From positions 434,001-498,000 of the forward strand of contig JAIUOC010000004.1 of NCBI GenBank assembly GCA_020161265.1: 64,000 nucleotides of DNA, given 5' to 3'. This document shows positions 9,535-18,177 of this stretch, piece by piece; position 1 is the first letter of the stretch; the number at the start of each line of letters is the position of its first letter. The translations under genes were made by a program, and so were the position numbers. The notes under the pieces were generated by a model. The model was given only the letters and a program-made list of their open reading frames with translations, ran no database searches and had not been told where the DNA came from. This DNA comes from Chloroflexota bacterium. GTDB taxonomy: Bacteria; Chloroflexota; Chloroflexia; Chloroflexales; Herpetosiphonaceae.

Positions 9535-10974
9535 TTAGTAGTTGTTCAAGGTTGCTGGCAAGAAGACCTGTTGGGTGTAGAGGAAGTCGATTTTTGCCCC
9601 ACACAAAGCATATTCACTGCTTGCCGACGACGCATCCCACACCAAGGCAAAGCCTTTTTCTTCGTTTTCAATTGGGTAATTGATGCTGACCGAGTTCTGC
9701 GTACCTGTACCCATCACTGGCACACTGGTGATTGACGTAAAATCGCCGCTGCCAACAAAGCTGTAGAGGTTGAGGGTTGGGCCAGCCGCAGCATTTTTGT
9801 AGTAGAAGGTGACGCGGGCGGCTTTGGCTCCTTCAGGCGCAGTCACATTGGTGGTCAAATCTTCAACTTCGTTGCTGACATTGACACAACCATTAGCATC
9901 GCTGGTGTAATTGACATTCGAGCGGCGGGGCACGAAGGTGCTACCAGTGATGAAGCGGCTATCTTGGCTTGGCTTAGCGCTGGGGTTGGTATATTGGAAA
10001 CGCACCCCACACAAGCGAATTTGGTTGCTCAACACCCCACCAAAATCAGCCAAAACGCTCAATGATTCGCTGCTTTCGTTGACGGTGTAATTCAACGATT
10101 GGTCAGCATTCACCACTGCCGTATTCGAAACTGGGCTAGTCAAGGTGGCGAGAGTATTGGTTACCCCTTGGCCGTTTGATGCAATTAATTTGACCGTTAG
10201 ATCAGCGCTGTTGATATCGCGGAAATAGGTTCGCACCGCCGTTAGTTGGCTGCCTTGGGGCAAATCAACATCGGCATTGAGCGTGCGCCCATTAATTTTG
10301 ACAAAGGTACAGCCAGCTCCAGCATAGCCATGTTCGGTGCTGGAATTATTGTTGACCAAGGTGCTACCAACGATAAACAGATAATCGGTCGATGGGCGTG
10401 GTTCGGCGGGTGCAGTGTAAGCGATCCGCACGCCACACAATTGCATCGCCGAATTGGTTACCCGTGGAAACCACTCAAGGAACAAGCCACGGGTTTGCAT
10501 ATTGACCACATATGGGGCATATTGCGAACTCATCGGGGCATAGGTGTTGGTCAAGCCCACCGAGCTAGAAATTTCCACCGTGATCAATTCGCGGGGAGTG
10601 ACCATATCGCTATCGTTGAGCGTCAACTCAGCTTTGGTTTGAGTCGTGCTGGTGTCGTAGAGATAGTAATCCAAGCCCAAGATCGTAGCACCGTTGGGCA
10701 CAGCGACTGGGGAGGTAAACTCGCCACTGCTGGTGGCATAAATACAACCAGTTGGTTGATTATTAACGTTGCGAGTGGTTTCAAACGCCGTGGTTGAGTC
10801 GCGGGTTTGAAATGAACTACCAGCAATCCATAGATACTGAGTATCGTTGGGAGTGGCAGGAGTTTGAGTTTGGGCTGGGCTGACTTGCGCCCGAGCAACA
10901 AAAACCGGGCCAACGAGGAACAACATTGCCAATAGAACAATGGCGAGACGGAATGAAGCGCGGATTCGCGACAT
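9535..10974 (-). CDS. Secreted protein with three copies of an unrecognised ~135-residue two-cysteine domain
   Basis: 479 residues. An N-terminal signal peptide (LAIVLLAMLFLVGPVFVARA) is followed by three tandem beta-rich domains at about 47-190, 195-335 and 340-468. Each begins with a phrase like YLWIAGSSF, YLFIVGSTL or RFITGSTF. Each has one Cys in a GC(I/T/V) position and a second in LCGVRI, LCGVRF or LCGAKI, implying one disulfide per domain. The last ten residues, VFLPATLNNY, follow the repeats as a separate hydrophobic tail. AGGAAG lies upstream of the ATG. The domains match no family I can name. Extracellular or surface location is inferred. Confidence 0.8.
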   Translation of the reverse strand: MSRIRASFRLAIVLLAMLFLVGPVFVARAQVSPAQTQTPATPNDTQYLWIAGSSFQTRDSTTAFETTRNVNNQPTGCIYATSSGEFTSPVAVPNGATILGLDYYLYDTSTTQTKAELTLNDSDMVTPRELITVEISSSVGLTNTYAPMSSQYAPYVVNMQTRGLFLEWFPRVTNSAMQLCGVRIAYTAPAEPRPSTDYLFIVGSTLVNNNSSTEHGYAGAGCTFVKINGRTLNADVDLPQGSQLTAVRTYFRDINSADLTVKLIASNGQGVTNTLATLTSPVSNTAVVNADQSLNYTVNESSESLSVLADFGGVLSNQIRLCGVRFQYTNPSAKPSQDSRFITGSTFVPRRSNVNYTSDANGCVNVSNEVEDLTTNVTAPEGAKAARVTFYYKNAAAGPTLNLYSFVGSGDFTSITSVPVMGTGTQNSVSINYPIENEEKGFALVWDASSASSEYALCGAKIDFLYTQQVFLPATLNNY

Positions 10975-11120
10975 TGCTACTTCCTTTCCAAGAACTACGA
11001 ATAGCGGTCGTAAAGATTACCCCTATGCTAGCATAAAGAGATTAAAAAAGAAAACTTTTGAGGGAACCCGCATGGGTGTTTTTTCGGGTGATTTGCACTC
11101 ATCCTTGGTGAGGATTCAGC

Positions 11121-11750
11121 TTATTCTCCGCGTTGTAAATCGCGTGGATCAGCCCCGTATAACCATTGATGCTGAGCTTGGGCTTCCCACCAGCTGCTCG
11201 GAAATGTTGAGTTTGTCCCATTAACGGCCTCAATCGCCGCGCGAATTTGGCGGGCACAAATTGCTGGCTCAACCCGCCCAACTCCGGTTCCCAAGCCTGG
11301 AATCGCCACGGTTTTAACCACATCAGCAATTGCTTGGCCATCAGCTAAATGCCCATGTTTAATCAGCAGCAAAACTGCGCGGCAGGCCAAATAGGGATTG
11401 ACTGTGCCCCGCAAAATCATCGGCACACGCATGGTTGGGGCGGCAATCACATAGGGAATTTTGGCATGATCGGTTGGCACAATCACTGCATTGCCAATCA
11501 ACAACTCACCAAAATGGGCTTGTTGAATAATTGTTTGCAAACGTTCTTGCACATGCCAGCCAAAAAAGCGGCTATAAAGCATATCAATCCCGCCATCCAT
11601 AAAACCAAAACTGTTGGCAGGGCTAACCACGGCATCAGTCGCGCAATCGAGAATTGAACCATGCTGAATGCTAACGTTCGGCAAATCGCCACAAATGTGC
11701 TGCCATGCGGCGACCATGGCTGGTTGAACATCGGCCAGAATAATCTGCAT
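11121..11750 (-). CDS. Macro-domain protein (ADP-ribose binding)
   Basis: 209 residues, almost entirely one macro domain. The hallmark is VSPANSFGFMDGGIDMLYS near residue 43, in place of the common VNAAN...GGGV..A loop, followed by a late IPGLGTGVGRV loop near 149. Macro domains bind or hydrolyse ADP-ribose derivatives. The gene starts three bases after the thioesterase stop, and its RBS GGAG overlaps that stop region, so the two are in one operon. The physiological substrate cannot be read from sequence. Confidence 0.8.
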   Translation of the reverse strand: MQIILADVQPAMVAAWQHICGDLPNVSIQHGSILDCATDAVVSPANSFGFMDGGIDMLYSRFFGWHVQERLQTIIQQAHFGELLIGNAVIVPTDHAKIPYVIAAPTMRVPMILRGTVNPYLACRAVLLLIKHGHLADGQAIADVVKTVAIPGLGTGVGRVEPAICARQIRAAIEAVNGTNSTFPSSWWEAQAQHQWLYGADPRDLQRGE

Positions 11751-11753
11751 TGC

Positions 11754-12239
11754 TCACTCCTTGGGATAATTGATAATCGCAAATGTGCCTTGACCTAAAG
11801 CCAATAATTCGCCAGCTTCGTTGACCACCCGCCCGGTCAAAATGCCAAACCGTGTGGTGCGTTCGACCAATTCAGCAGTGGCGATGATTGTGCCAGCAAC
11901 GATTGGCCGCAAGTAGTTAATTTTCAATTCGAGCGTGGCACAACCCAACGGGCGTTCGAGCGCTGTCCAAAACGCGCCACCCATAGCTGTGTCTAGCAGG
12001 CTATAGGCTACGCCGCCGTGAGCGATACCAGCCGGATTGTAATGGCCTGGGTCGATCTGCAACGAGCAGCGCGAGAAACCAGGCTGAACATCCTCATACA
12101 CCACGCCTAAACTCCAAGTAAAGCCGGCTCCATGGGCTTGGTGCTTGCCTATGCGCTTGATTAACGTCAAGGCTAATTGCTGTTCACGCTCGTCCATGCG
12201 GGCCAAAAGTTGTTGGGTTTGCTCCAAAAGTGGGGTCAT
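11754..12239 (-). CDS. Hotdog-fold acyl-CoA thioesterase (PaaI/YbgC-like)
   Basis: 161 residues. The single hotdog domain has the signature GIAHGGVAYSLLDTAMGGA with the helix after HGG, then LELKINYLRPI and the final strand GQGTFAII. PaaI-type enzymes hydrolyse acyl-CoA thioesters, often aromatic ones. The conserved Asp in LLDTAMG sits where the catalytic residue is expected. The gene is first in a two-gene unit with the macro-domain protein. A hairpin at 12255-12279 separates it from the HAD gene upstream. Confidence 0.85.
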   Translation of the reverse strand: MTPLLEQTQQLLARMDEREQQLALTLIKRIGKHQAHGAGFTWSLGVVYEDVQPGFSRCSLQIDPGHYNPAGIAHGGVAYSLLDTAMGGAFWTALERPLGCATLELKINYLRPIVAGTIIATAELVERTTRFGILTGRVVNEAGELLALGQGTFAIINYPKE

Positions 12240-12254
12240 GGCAACACCTTAAAT

Positions 12255-12279
12255 AAGCCTATGGGATTGCCATAGGCTT
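12255..12279 (-). terminator. Hairpin between HAD and thioesterase genes
   Basis: A ten-base-pair perfect stem (AAGCCTATGG pairing with CCATAGGCTT) with a five-base loop. The minus-strand tail is ATTTAAGG, a weak U-run. Confidence 0.5.
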
Positions 12280-12324
12280 GTGATCGAAGTACATTTGTTG
12301 ATTAATGTAGCATAGAATAATGCG

Positions 12325-12990
12325 TTAGGCCGCTAAATCGAGCGGCACACCACAGCGTTCGTGGATGGCCAAGGTGCCAGCCAATACATTCGGCACAATA
12401 ATATCAGCAAAAGGATGTTGGGTACCAGCGGGTGCAATTAGCACGGTGGTCATGCCCAAGCTTTTGGCGGGAGCCAAATTGGCCATGGTATCTTCAAACA
12501 ACACACAGTCATGGCCTTGAGCGTTCAGCGCAGTCAAAACCGTATGGTAAGCACTTAAATCGGGCTTGGCCAAAAATTCAAAGGCCCGAATATCAAAAAT
12601 TTGCGCAAAATGGTCGTGCAAGCCCAACCGATTGAGCACGCGCACCGCATGTTCACGCGGTGAGTTGGTGAAAATCACTTTTTGTAAGGGCAAGGCTTGG
12701 AGCGCAACATGCAACGTGCCATCATCAGGCAACAGCACATCAAGGGTTAATTGATGAATAAATGCCAAATATTCTTCGGTTTCGACTACGCCGTGGTGTT
12801 TTTGTAAACCCGCTAAGGTTGTGCCATATTGCTCATAATAATGTTGGCGCAAGCGTTGGGCTTCCTCGCCTGCTAAATGTAAATGCTCTTGAAAAAACAA
12901 CCCAATCCGATCATTAATCTGTTCCATCAGCCCCGATGAGTCAGCGTAAAGGGTGTTATCTAAATCGTACAAAGCAAAACGAAGCGTCAT
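12325..12990 (-). CDS. HAD-superfamily phosphatase, pyrimidine 5'-nucleotidase type
   Basis: 221 residues. Motif I is DLDNTLY at residue 8, giving the nucleophile and acid Asp pair. Motif II is FTNSP near 105, motif III Lys is in FLAKPD near 143, and motif IV is LFEDTMAN near 160. The DLDNTLY form and the helical cap fit the HAD-IA pyrimidine 5'-nucleotidase branch, which dephosphorylates UMP and CMP; other phosphomonoesters cannot be excluded. ATG at 12990 is preferred because GGAGG lies seven bases upstream. Confidence 0.85.
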   Translation of the reverse strand: MTLRFALYDLDNTLYADSSGLMEQINDRIGLFFQEHLHLAGEEAQRLRQHYYEQYGTTLAGLQKHHGVVETEEYLAFIHQLTLDVLLPDDGTLHVALQALPLQKVIFTNSPREHAVRVLNRLGLHDHFAQIFDIRAFEFLAKPDLSAYHTVLTALNAQGHDCVLFEDTMANLAPAKSLGMTTVLIAPAGTQHPFADIIVPNVLAGTLAIHERCGVPLDLAA

Positions 12991-13052
12991 TGGAGCCTCC
13001 TTCGACAACATCAGTGCTGGTTGCAATACCTCAATAAATCAAGCGATCAGCC

Positions 13053-13075
13053 AAAACCTCAAATTGAGGGTTTTT
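13053..13075 (-). terminator. Weak terminator after the 13204-13500 gene
   Basis: On the minus strand, CCTC and GAGG arms extended by AAAA/TTTT enclose a short loop and end in TTTT. It lies 130 bases downstream of the hypothetical gene. Confidence 0.4.
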
Positions 13076-13203
13076 CTAGTCTATCACGCAGATCAAGAGG
13101 CCTGTGTAAATGGCATGTTAAGAAATGGGCTTAGTTTGGCTAAACCTTTAGCTGTTGCGAGGAGTTGCACCATTGCAAATTGGGCTTTCCCGATAACGCT
13201 AGG

Positions 13204-13500
13204 TTAGGCGCTACAATCGCGCTCACCAAATAAATCGTGGAGTGATTGAGGATCGTTGGCGCAGGGGTGAGGGTGTTTGGCAAGATAACAATCGGGCATC
13301 AGCCAGGGTGGCAACAATTGCGTTGGCGCTAATTCGGCGTTCCAGCCAGCCGTATAGAGGGCATCAAGGGTTTCGTGATAGGCTTCAACCAACATTGGGC
13401 GACGAGCCGTGTTGGCAAAGCGCCACCAGTTCGCTAGCTCGGCCAAATGCTCAAGCAGCTCGTACTGGCGTTGATAGCTTAAATCGTATTCTTGCATCAT
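13204..13500 (-). CDS. Hypothetical protein (98 aa)
   Basis: The start at 13500 is chosen for AAAGGAG seven bases upstream. The frame extends further up to 13623 without an RBS. The protein is helical and rich in Gln, Leu and Tyr at the start (EYDLSYQRQYELLEHLAELANWW within residues 3-25), and Pro/His/Cys-containing at the end. No signal peptide or membrane segment is visible. Family not recognised. RBS and codon use are in line with neighbours, so it is probably a real gene. Confidence 0.6.
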   Translation of the reverse strand: MMQEYDLSYQRQYELLEHLAELANWWRFANTARRPMLVEAYHETLDALYTAGWNAELAPTQLLPPWLMPDCYLAKHPHPCANDPQSLHDLFGERDCSA

Positions 13501-13944
13501 GGGGTTGCTCCTTTGGGCTGGCCTCTCGCAACGAGAGGGGCTAGCGGTCAGGCTGAAAATCAAGCCACCGCCGATCATCAAATATCTACCTCCGCATGGT
13601 TGAGGGTGAACTATGGGGTGCAAACAAGGGTTGCATTGGGTATAGTACCCTACTTTTTAGCCAAACGACAACCTGATCACGTTCTAATATTTGGATTACC
13701 CGTCCAGTGACCCTAATTACTGATTATCACTACCAATTCCCCAACTTCGGACTCTTCGTGTTCTTCGCGGTTACAATTCGTTTGTCGCCTGACCTCTCCA
13801 TTCGATAGCAAGTGCTATTCCGCCAGCGTTTCTTCATCGGTTTTTCAAAGGTTTGTGGTTTGTTAACGCTGATTTGGACAACAGCAACGAAGCTGAGTGC
13901 TCGCCACGAACAGTGTGGCATATGCGAAGGAAGGAACAAGCTTC
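13501..13944. other. Long spacer with one copy of the CACGAAG dispersed repeat
   Basis: No convincing gene is present. An inverted copy of the purine-rich repeat (ACGAAG ... GTAACCGCGAAG on the minus strand) lies at about 13738-13790. The leader of the GT39 gene is the last part. Confidence 0.5.
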
Positions 13945-16053
13945 ATGAGTGCACTCTCGCTTGATCAGCAGGCCACTGATCACCCCCGTCAAGGTTTAGC
14001 TCGCTTGATTGATGCTTGGCCACGGTTGGCGTTGGCCTTGATTGTGGTTTTAGCGGCAGCTTTACGTTTAGCCAATTTAGGCGAATTGGGCTATGTCAAT
14101 CATTATTACAGCGCTGGCATTACCAGTATGTTGCAATCGTGGCATAACTTTTTCTTTGTGGCGGCTGAGCCTGGGGCTGCGGTCAGCATCGATAAGCCAC
14201 CAGTTGGGCTTTGGCTGCAAGCGGCTTCAGCTGCTATTTTTGGCGTAAATGCCTTTGGGGTGTTGTTGCCGCAGATTTTGGCGGGGCTTGGCTCGATCAT
14301 TGTGCTGAATCACTTGGTGCGGCGCAAGTTTGGAGTAACAGCAGGTTTGCTGGCGGCCTTAAGTTTGGCAGTCACGCCTGTAGTGATCGCGACCGACCGC
14401 AATAATACGATTGATAGCCTGCTGATTTTCTGTTTATTGCTGGCGACATGGGCCTTTATTAAAGCCAGCGAAACCACCAAATGGCGCTTTTTGCTCTTGG
14501 GCGCAGTACTGATAGGCATCGGTTTTAATATCAAAATGCTCCAAGCCATCTTGCCCTTGCCCGCAATCTATCTGTTTTATATTGTCAGTACCAAGCAGCC
14601 ATGGTGGCGCACAATCTTACAATTAGTGGTCGCAAGCGTGGTTTTTGCGGTGGTTAGTTTATCGTGGGCAGTAGCGGTCGATCTCACTCCCGCCGATCAG
14701 CGGCCTTATGTTGGTAGCAGTGGCGATAATTCGGTGCTCAGTTTAATGCTGGGCTATAACGGTTTGCAACGCTTGCAAGGCATGAATGCTGGTGGCGGAA
14801 CTGCTGGTGGCATGCGGCAGCGTGGCAATGGTACATTTCCACAACGTGGTAACGGCAATTTCACGCCGCCCAATAATCAAACTGGGGCAAATCCTCAGCC
14901 TGCTCAACCAAACCTAGGCAATGGCAATTCCACCTCGCCTAACCAAACTAGCCCGAATGCAGGCCGTGGCGGTGGTTCTTCGGCAATTGTTGGCGGCAGC
15001 GAAGAGGGCTTTGATCGTTTATTTAGCACGCCACTGAGCAAAGAAGTTAGTTGGTTGTTGCCATTTGGTTTGGCTAGTTTGCTATTGCTGTTGGCACGCG
15101 GTGGCTTAGGCTGGCCGGTTGGAGCTAAACAGGGCGCAGCGGCACTTTGGGGCGGTTGGTTGCTGACCGCAATCATCTTCTTTAGCATTGCTGGTTTTTA
15201 CCACGAATATTATCTGGCCATGCTGGCAGCTCCCTTGGCGGCCTTGGTTGGGATTGGCGCGGTCGAGTTTTGGCGCTGGTGGCAAGTCAATCGCTGGGCA
15301 GCGAGTGCCTGCTTAATGCTGGCAGTGCTAGCCAGTTTGGGTTTACAACAAACTACGGCCTTGGCGTTTGTCGAGTATCCGTGGTGGTTGGGTTTGAGCG
15401 TGATTATGGTTATGTTGGGTGTGGGGGTTTTGCTCTGGGCCAATATTCGCCAAATTCCACGCCTAGCCCAATTGGCGTTCAGCAGCTTGTTGATTGGCTT
15501 GTTGATCACACCTAGCATTTGGTCGGGCTATACCACCATGAACGCTAGTGACAATCAGTCGTTGCCAAGTGCCTATAGCGGGGTCGTTTCAGGGCCACCT
15601 AATAATGGTACTTTGACCGTCAATCAAGCCTTGATCGATTATCTGCAAGCGAATACCCACGATATGGAATATCTCATGGCCGTGCCAAGCTCGATGCAAG
15701 GCTCAGATTATGTGCTGGCAACGGGGCGGCCAGTCTTATATATGGGCGGCTTTATGGGCATCGACAATGTGCTAACCAAGGAGCAGTTGGTGACAATGGT
15801 AGCGAATAATCAATTGCGCTATATTTATTGGAATCGCAACGGTGGCAATGGCTTTGGGGCTGGCAGCAACAGCCAATCTGATATCTCAATCTGGATCAAC
15901 AACTCCTGCACAATTGTAAATGGCTTTGATACCACTACTCAAAATAGTGGTGCGCCAGGTGGTACGAGCGCTCGTACCACCCAAACGACGCAGAATCGTG
16001 GTGGCGGTTTTGGGGCGATGCAAATTAGCCTCTACGATTGTGGCAATGCCTAA
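13945..16053 (+). CDS. GT39-type membrane glycosyltransferase (ArnT / YkcB-like)
   Basis: 702 residues. It transfers a sugar from a polyprenyl-phosphate donor to an acceptor on the outer face of the membrane. At least ten transmembrane helices are visible, starting with WPRLALALIVVLAAALRLANL. The first outer loop carries the acidic/Lys signature region (AAEPGAAVSIDKPPVGLW), typical of PMT/ArnT enzymes. A Gly/Asn/Pro-rich low-complexity insert lies at about 285-345, and a C-terminal soluble domain (from about 540) matches the YkcA/YkcB type. The start is at 13945 with GGAAGGAA upstream. A second, unrelated-length GT39-like gene is at 58520. Confidence 0.85.
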   Translation: MSALSLDQQATDHPRQGLARLIDAWPRLALALIVVLAAALRLANLGELGYVNHYYSAGITSMLQSWHNFFFVAAEPGAAVSIDKPPVGLWLQAASAAIFGVNAFGVLLPQILAGLGSIIVLNHLVRRKFGVTAGLLAALSLAVTPVVIATDRNNTIDSLLIFCLLLATWAFIKASETTKWRFLLLGAVLIGIGFNIKMLQAILPLPAIYLFYIVSTKQPWWRTILQLVVASVVFAVVSLSWAVAVDLTPADQRPYVGSSGDNSVLSLMLGYNGLQRLQGMNAGGGTAGGMRQRGNGTFPQRGNGNFTPPNNQTGANPQPAQPNLGNGNSTSPNQTSPNAGRGGGSSAIVGGSEEGFDRLFSTPLSKEVSWLLPFGLASLLLLLARGGLGWPVGAKQGAAALWGGWLLTAIIFFSIAGFYHEYYLAMLAAPLAALVGIGAVEFWRWWQVNRWAASACLMLAVLASLGLQQTTALAFVEYPWWLGLSVIMVMLGVGVLLWANIRQIPRLAQLAFSSLLIGLLITPSIWSGYTTMNASDNQSLPSAYSGVVSGPPNNGTLTVNQALIDYLQANTHDMEYLMAVPSSMQGSDYVLATGRPVLYMGGFMGIDNVLTKEQLVTMVANNQLRYIYWNRNGGNGFGAGSNSQSDISIWINNSCTIVNGFDTTTQNSGAPGGTSARTTQTTQNRGGGFGAMQISLYDCGNA

Positions 16054-16073
16054 AATAACGAAGTAACAACTAA

Positions 16074-16122
16074 CAAAAAACCCCTCTCCCGCATAAAGTG
16101 GGAGAGGGGTTGGGGTGAGGGG
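16074..16122. repeat. Palindromic CCCCTCTCCC/GGGAGAGGGG dispersed element and terminator
   Basis: A ten-base perfect stem (16081-16090 with 16100-16109) has seven A residues on its left and the tail TTGGGGTGAGGGG on its right. It ends two converging genes and can act as a terminator for the minus-strand one. In translation it gives the phrase LTPTPLP, often seen in spurious proteins from many genomes, which marks it as a member of a widespread intergenic repeat type. Confidence 0.7.
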
Positions 16123-16127
16123 ACGAA

Positions 16128-17990
16128 TTATTGGCCCCAAACATTCCAGCGATCATCAGCGCTGTTGTTGGTCAATTGCGCTTGACCAGTGCCATCGGTG
16201 TTCATCACATACACATTCCAGTTGCCATCGCGGTTGCTATCGAAAGCGATTTTGGTACCGTCGAGTTTCCACGAAGGAGCACCATCTTCGGCACTGCTGT
16301 TGGTCAAACGGGTTTGGTTCGTGCCATCAGCATTCATCAAATAGACTTCGCTATTACCATCACGATTTGAAGTAAAGACGATTTTGGTGCCATCGGGCGA
16401 AACCCGTGGGAAGCCATTATCGCTGGTTGTGCTGTTGGTCAAATTGACCTTGTTGCGCAATTCGACCGATAGATATGGATAATCGTTGCTTGGTTGATCA
16501 GCCAACCAGTTCAGTTCGGCGCGATAAACATTGTATTTGGCGTTCGTGCCACAGTTCGAGGCCCAGTAGAGATAGCGACCATCAGCACTCCAGCTGGGGG
16601 TTTGATGTTCACAATCATCAAGCGTTACTTGAGTTTGGCTGGCCCCGTTGGTATAGCTCACAAAGATTTGAGGCTTACCTGAACGATCTGAGACAAAGGC
16701 CATTTTGCTGCCGTCGGGCGAAACCGAAGCGTTGTAATCGTTTGATGGAGTGCCAACATAGCCTTGGTAAGGCACACCTGGAGGGGTGGGCGTACCGTCG
16801 GTGTAGGTCACGCGGCTCATTGCACCATCAGCGCCAACCATCCAGATTTGGCGATTGCTGCCATTGCCACGGCGTGAATCGACGAACAATTTAACTTTGC
16901 TTGGGTCCCACGAACGTACCCATGAGTATGGCACGGTTTCCTTGCTATCGTTGCTAGCATACAACAATTGGCTGCTGCCATCGCCGTTCATGGCGTAGGT
17001 ATCCCATTCGGCTCCACCATCACGCTTTGAACCAAAAGCAATTGGCAAGCTCGGTTCTGAGCTATTCCATGGTGTTCCCAAATGGCCGTAGCGCCATTGG
17101 AAGTAGTGTTGACCGACGTTGCCCATTTCGACTTGATAGGCGGCATCGTTGGTTGGGGTATAAGTCAAAATCCGCCGTTCAAACAATTGCACTAACAGAT
17201 CTTTTTGCACGCCGCCAACTGTGGCTTTGACCCAGTAGGGATCACTAATTGGCAAGCCCATCGCGCTAGTCCAATCGACGATTGAGCCATTCGTGCGCTG
17301 ACCATTGACAATAACTGGGCCAGTCCGATTCAAGAAATCCCAAAAGACTTGCGGAATATTGTGACCAGTTGTCGCGTTATAAACCACAATTTTGGTTTGA
17401 TCTTTGTAGGCATCGCGTAAATCGTTGCGGGTTGATTTATTGCCCGATTTGTCGATCGCATCGGCAATCGATTGATCGCGGCGATCTGGATCGCGGTAGC
17501 CATTGTTGTTGTAGGTTGAAACTGCTGCAAACGAGGCATAGGTTGGCGAATTGCTGTTAGTTTGATAGCCATCGCCTGCAACTGGCACGCGGTCGGCGGC
17601 AGTCCGATAGGCGTTATCATAGGCATTATCGCCAGTTTTCAATTGACCTGATACCAATTCAACCACCAACAAACCATTGGTTACATCGGTATTACCGTTG
17701 ATCCCATTGATTTCCATGCGAGCTTTATCGAAGTATTGCACGCGGCGCAGGCCATTTGGCGATTCACGGTAATATTCGTTATAATCAAACCACGGCCCAA
17801 AACCCCAATACAACGAGCGCCCATCACGAACCCGTGGATCATCCGACCGTCGCCAGACTTCTTCGAACTTGGGTGAGACAAAGGCTGAACGATTGGCCCA
17901 TGGAGCAGCATTGGCATGGCCATTGAACAACGTACCAACCATAACTAAAGCGCTAAGTAGACCAGTTAAGCGAACCTTCAATCGAGACAT
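16128..17990 (-). CDS. Secreted protein with PD40 (TolB-like) beta-propeller repeats
   Basis: 620 residues. A signal peptide (LLSALVMVGTLFNGHANA) is followed by an N-terminal module at about 35-320 containing FEEVWRRSD, GFGPWFDYNEYY and VQYFDKARMEIN, a pattern I associate with Chloroflexota secreted proteins. Then come PD40 repeats: SPDGSKMAFVSDRSG, DGRYLYWAS, SPDGTKIVFTSNRDGNSEVYLMN and DGTKIAFDSNRDGNWNVYVMN. Such propellers bind proteins or act as scaffolds; no catalytic residues were found. AGGAGG lies upstream of the ATG. The gene is transcribed alone, convergent with the GT39 gene. Confidence 0.85.
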   Translation of the reverse strand: MSRLKVRLTGLLSALVMVGTLFNGHANAAPWANRSAFVSPKFEEVWRRSDDPRVRDGRSLYWGFGPWFDYNEYYRESPNGLRRVQYFDKARMEINGINGNTDVTNGLLVVELVSGQLKTGDNAYDNAYRTAADRVPVAGDGYQTNSNSPTYASFAAVSTYNNNGYRDPDRRDQSIADAIDKSGNKSTRNDLRDAYKDQTKIVVYNATTGHNIPQVFWDFLNRTGPVIVNGQRTNGSIVDWTSAMGLPISDPYWVKATVGGVQKDLLVQLFERRILTYTPTNDAAYQVEMGNVGQHYFQWRYGHLGTPWNSSEPSLPIAFGSKRDGGAEWDTYAMNGDGSSQLLYASNDSKETVPYSWVRSWDPSKVKLFVDSRRGNGSNRQIWMVGADGAMSRVTYTDGTPTPPGVPYQGYVGTPSNDYNASVSPDGSKMAFVSDRSGKPQIFVSYTNGASQTQVTLDDCEHQTPSWSADGRYLYWASNCGTNAKYNVYRAELNWLADQPSNDYPYLSVELRNKVNLTNSTTSDNGFPRVSPDGTKIVFTSNRDGNSEVYLMNADGTNQTRLTNSSAEDGAPSWKLDGTKIAFDSNRDGNWNVYVMNTDGTGQAQLTNNSADDRWNVWGQ

Positions 17991-18177
17991 TGCGACTTCC
18001 TCCTAAGCAAAAGAACCAGTTTCTCGATCCGTCATCTACGGCATCTGGGTCTTACTATACAATGGTCATTGTGCAAACCATATTGTACAGATCTGAGATA
18101 TCTGTCATAAAAGCTTGTTAAACCTGATAAAGCCGATAGGCCTAATTTTCATCTAGCCAAGCCACGAGGATGAGCCA

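Noticed and set aside
10246..10797. 183-codon plus-strand frame
   Set aside because: It is antisense to the triple-domain secreted protein, whose signal peptide, domains and RBS are clear.
13730..13939. Short minus-strand frame with VTAKNTKSP
   Set aside because: It is a translation of the dispersed CACGAAG repeat and has no RBS.
15886..16140. Minus-strand frame with LTPTPLP phrase
   Set aside because: The phrase comes from the palindromic repeat; the rest lies antisense to the GT39 gene.
18058..18120. Divergent promoter/operator between the PD40 gene and lysA
   Set aside because: Several weak palindromes and -10-like hexamers exist, but no pair with correct spacing was convincing.
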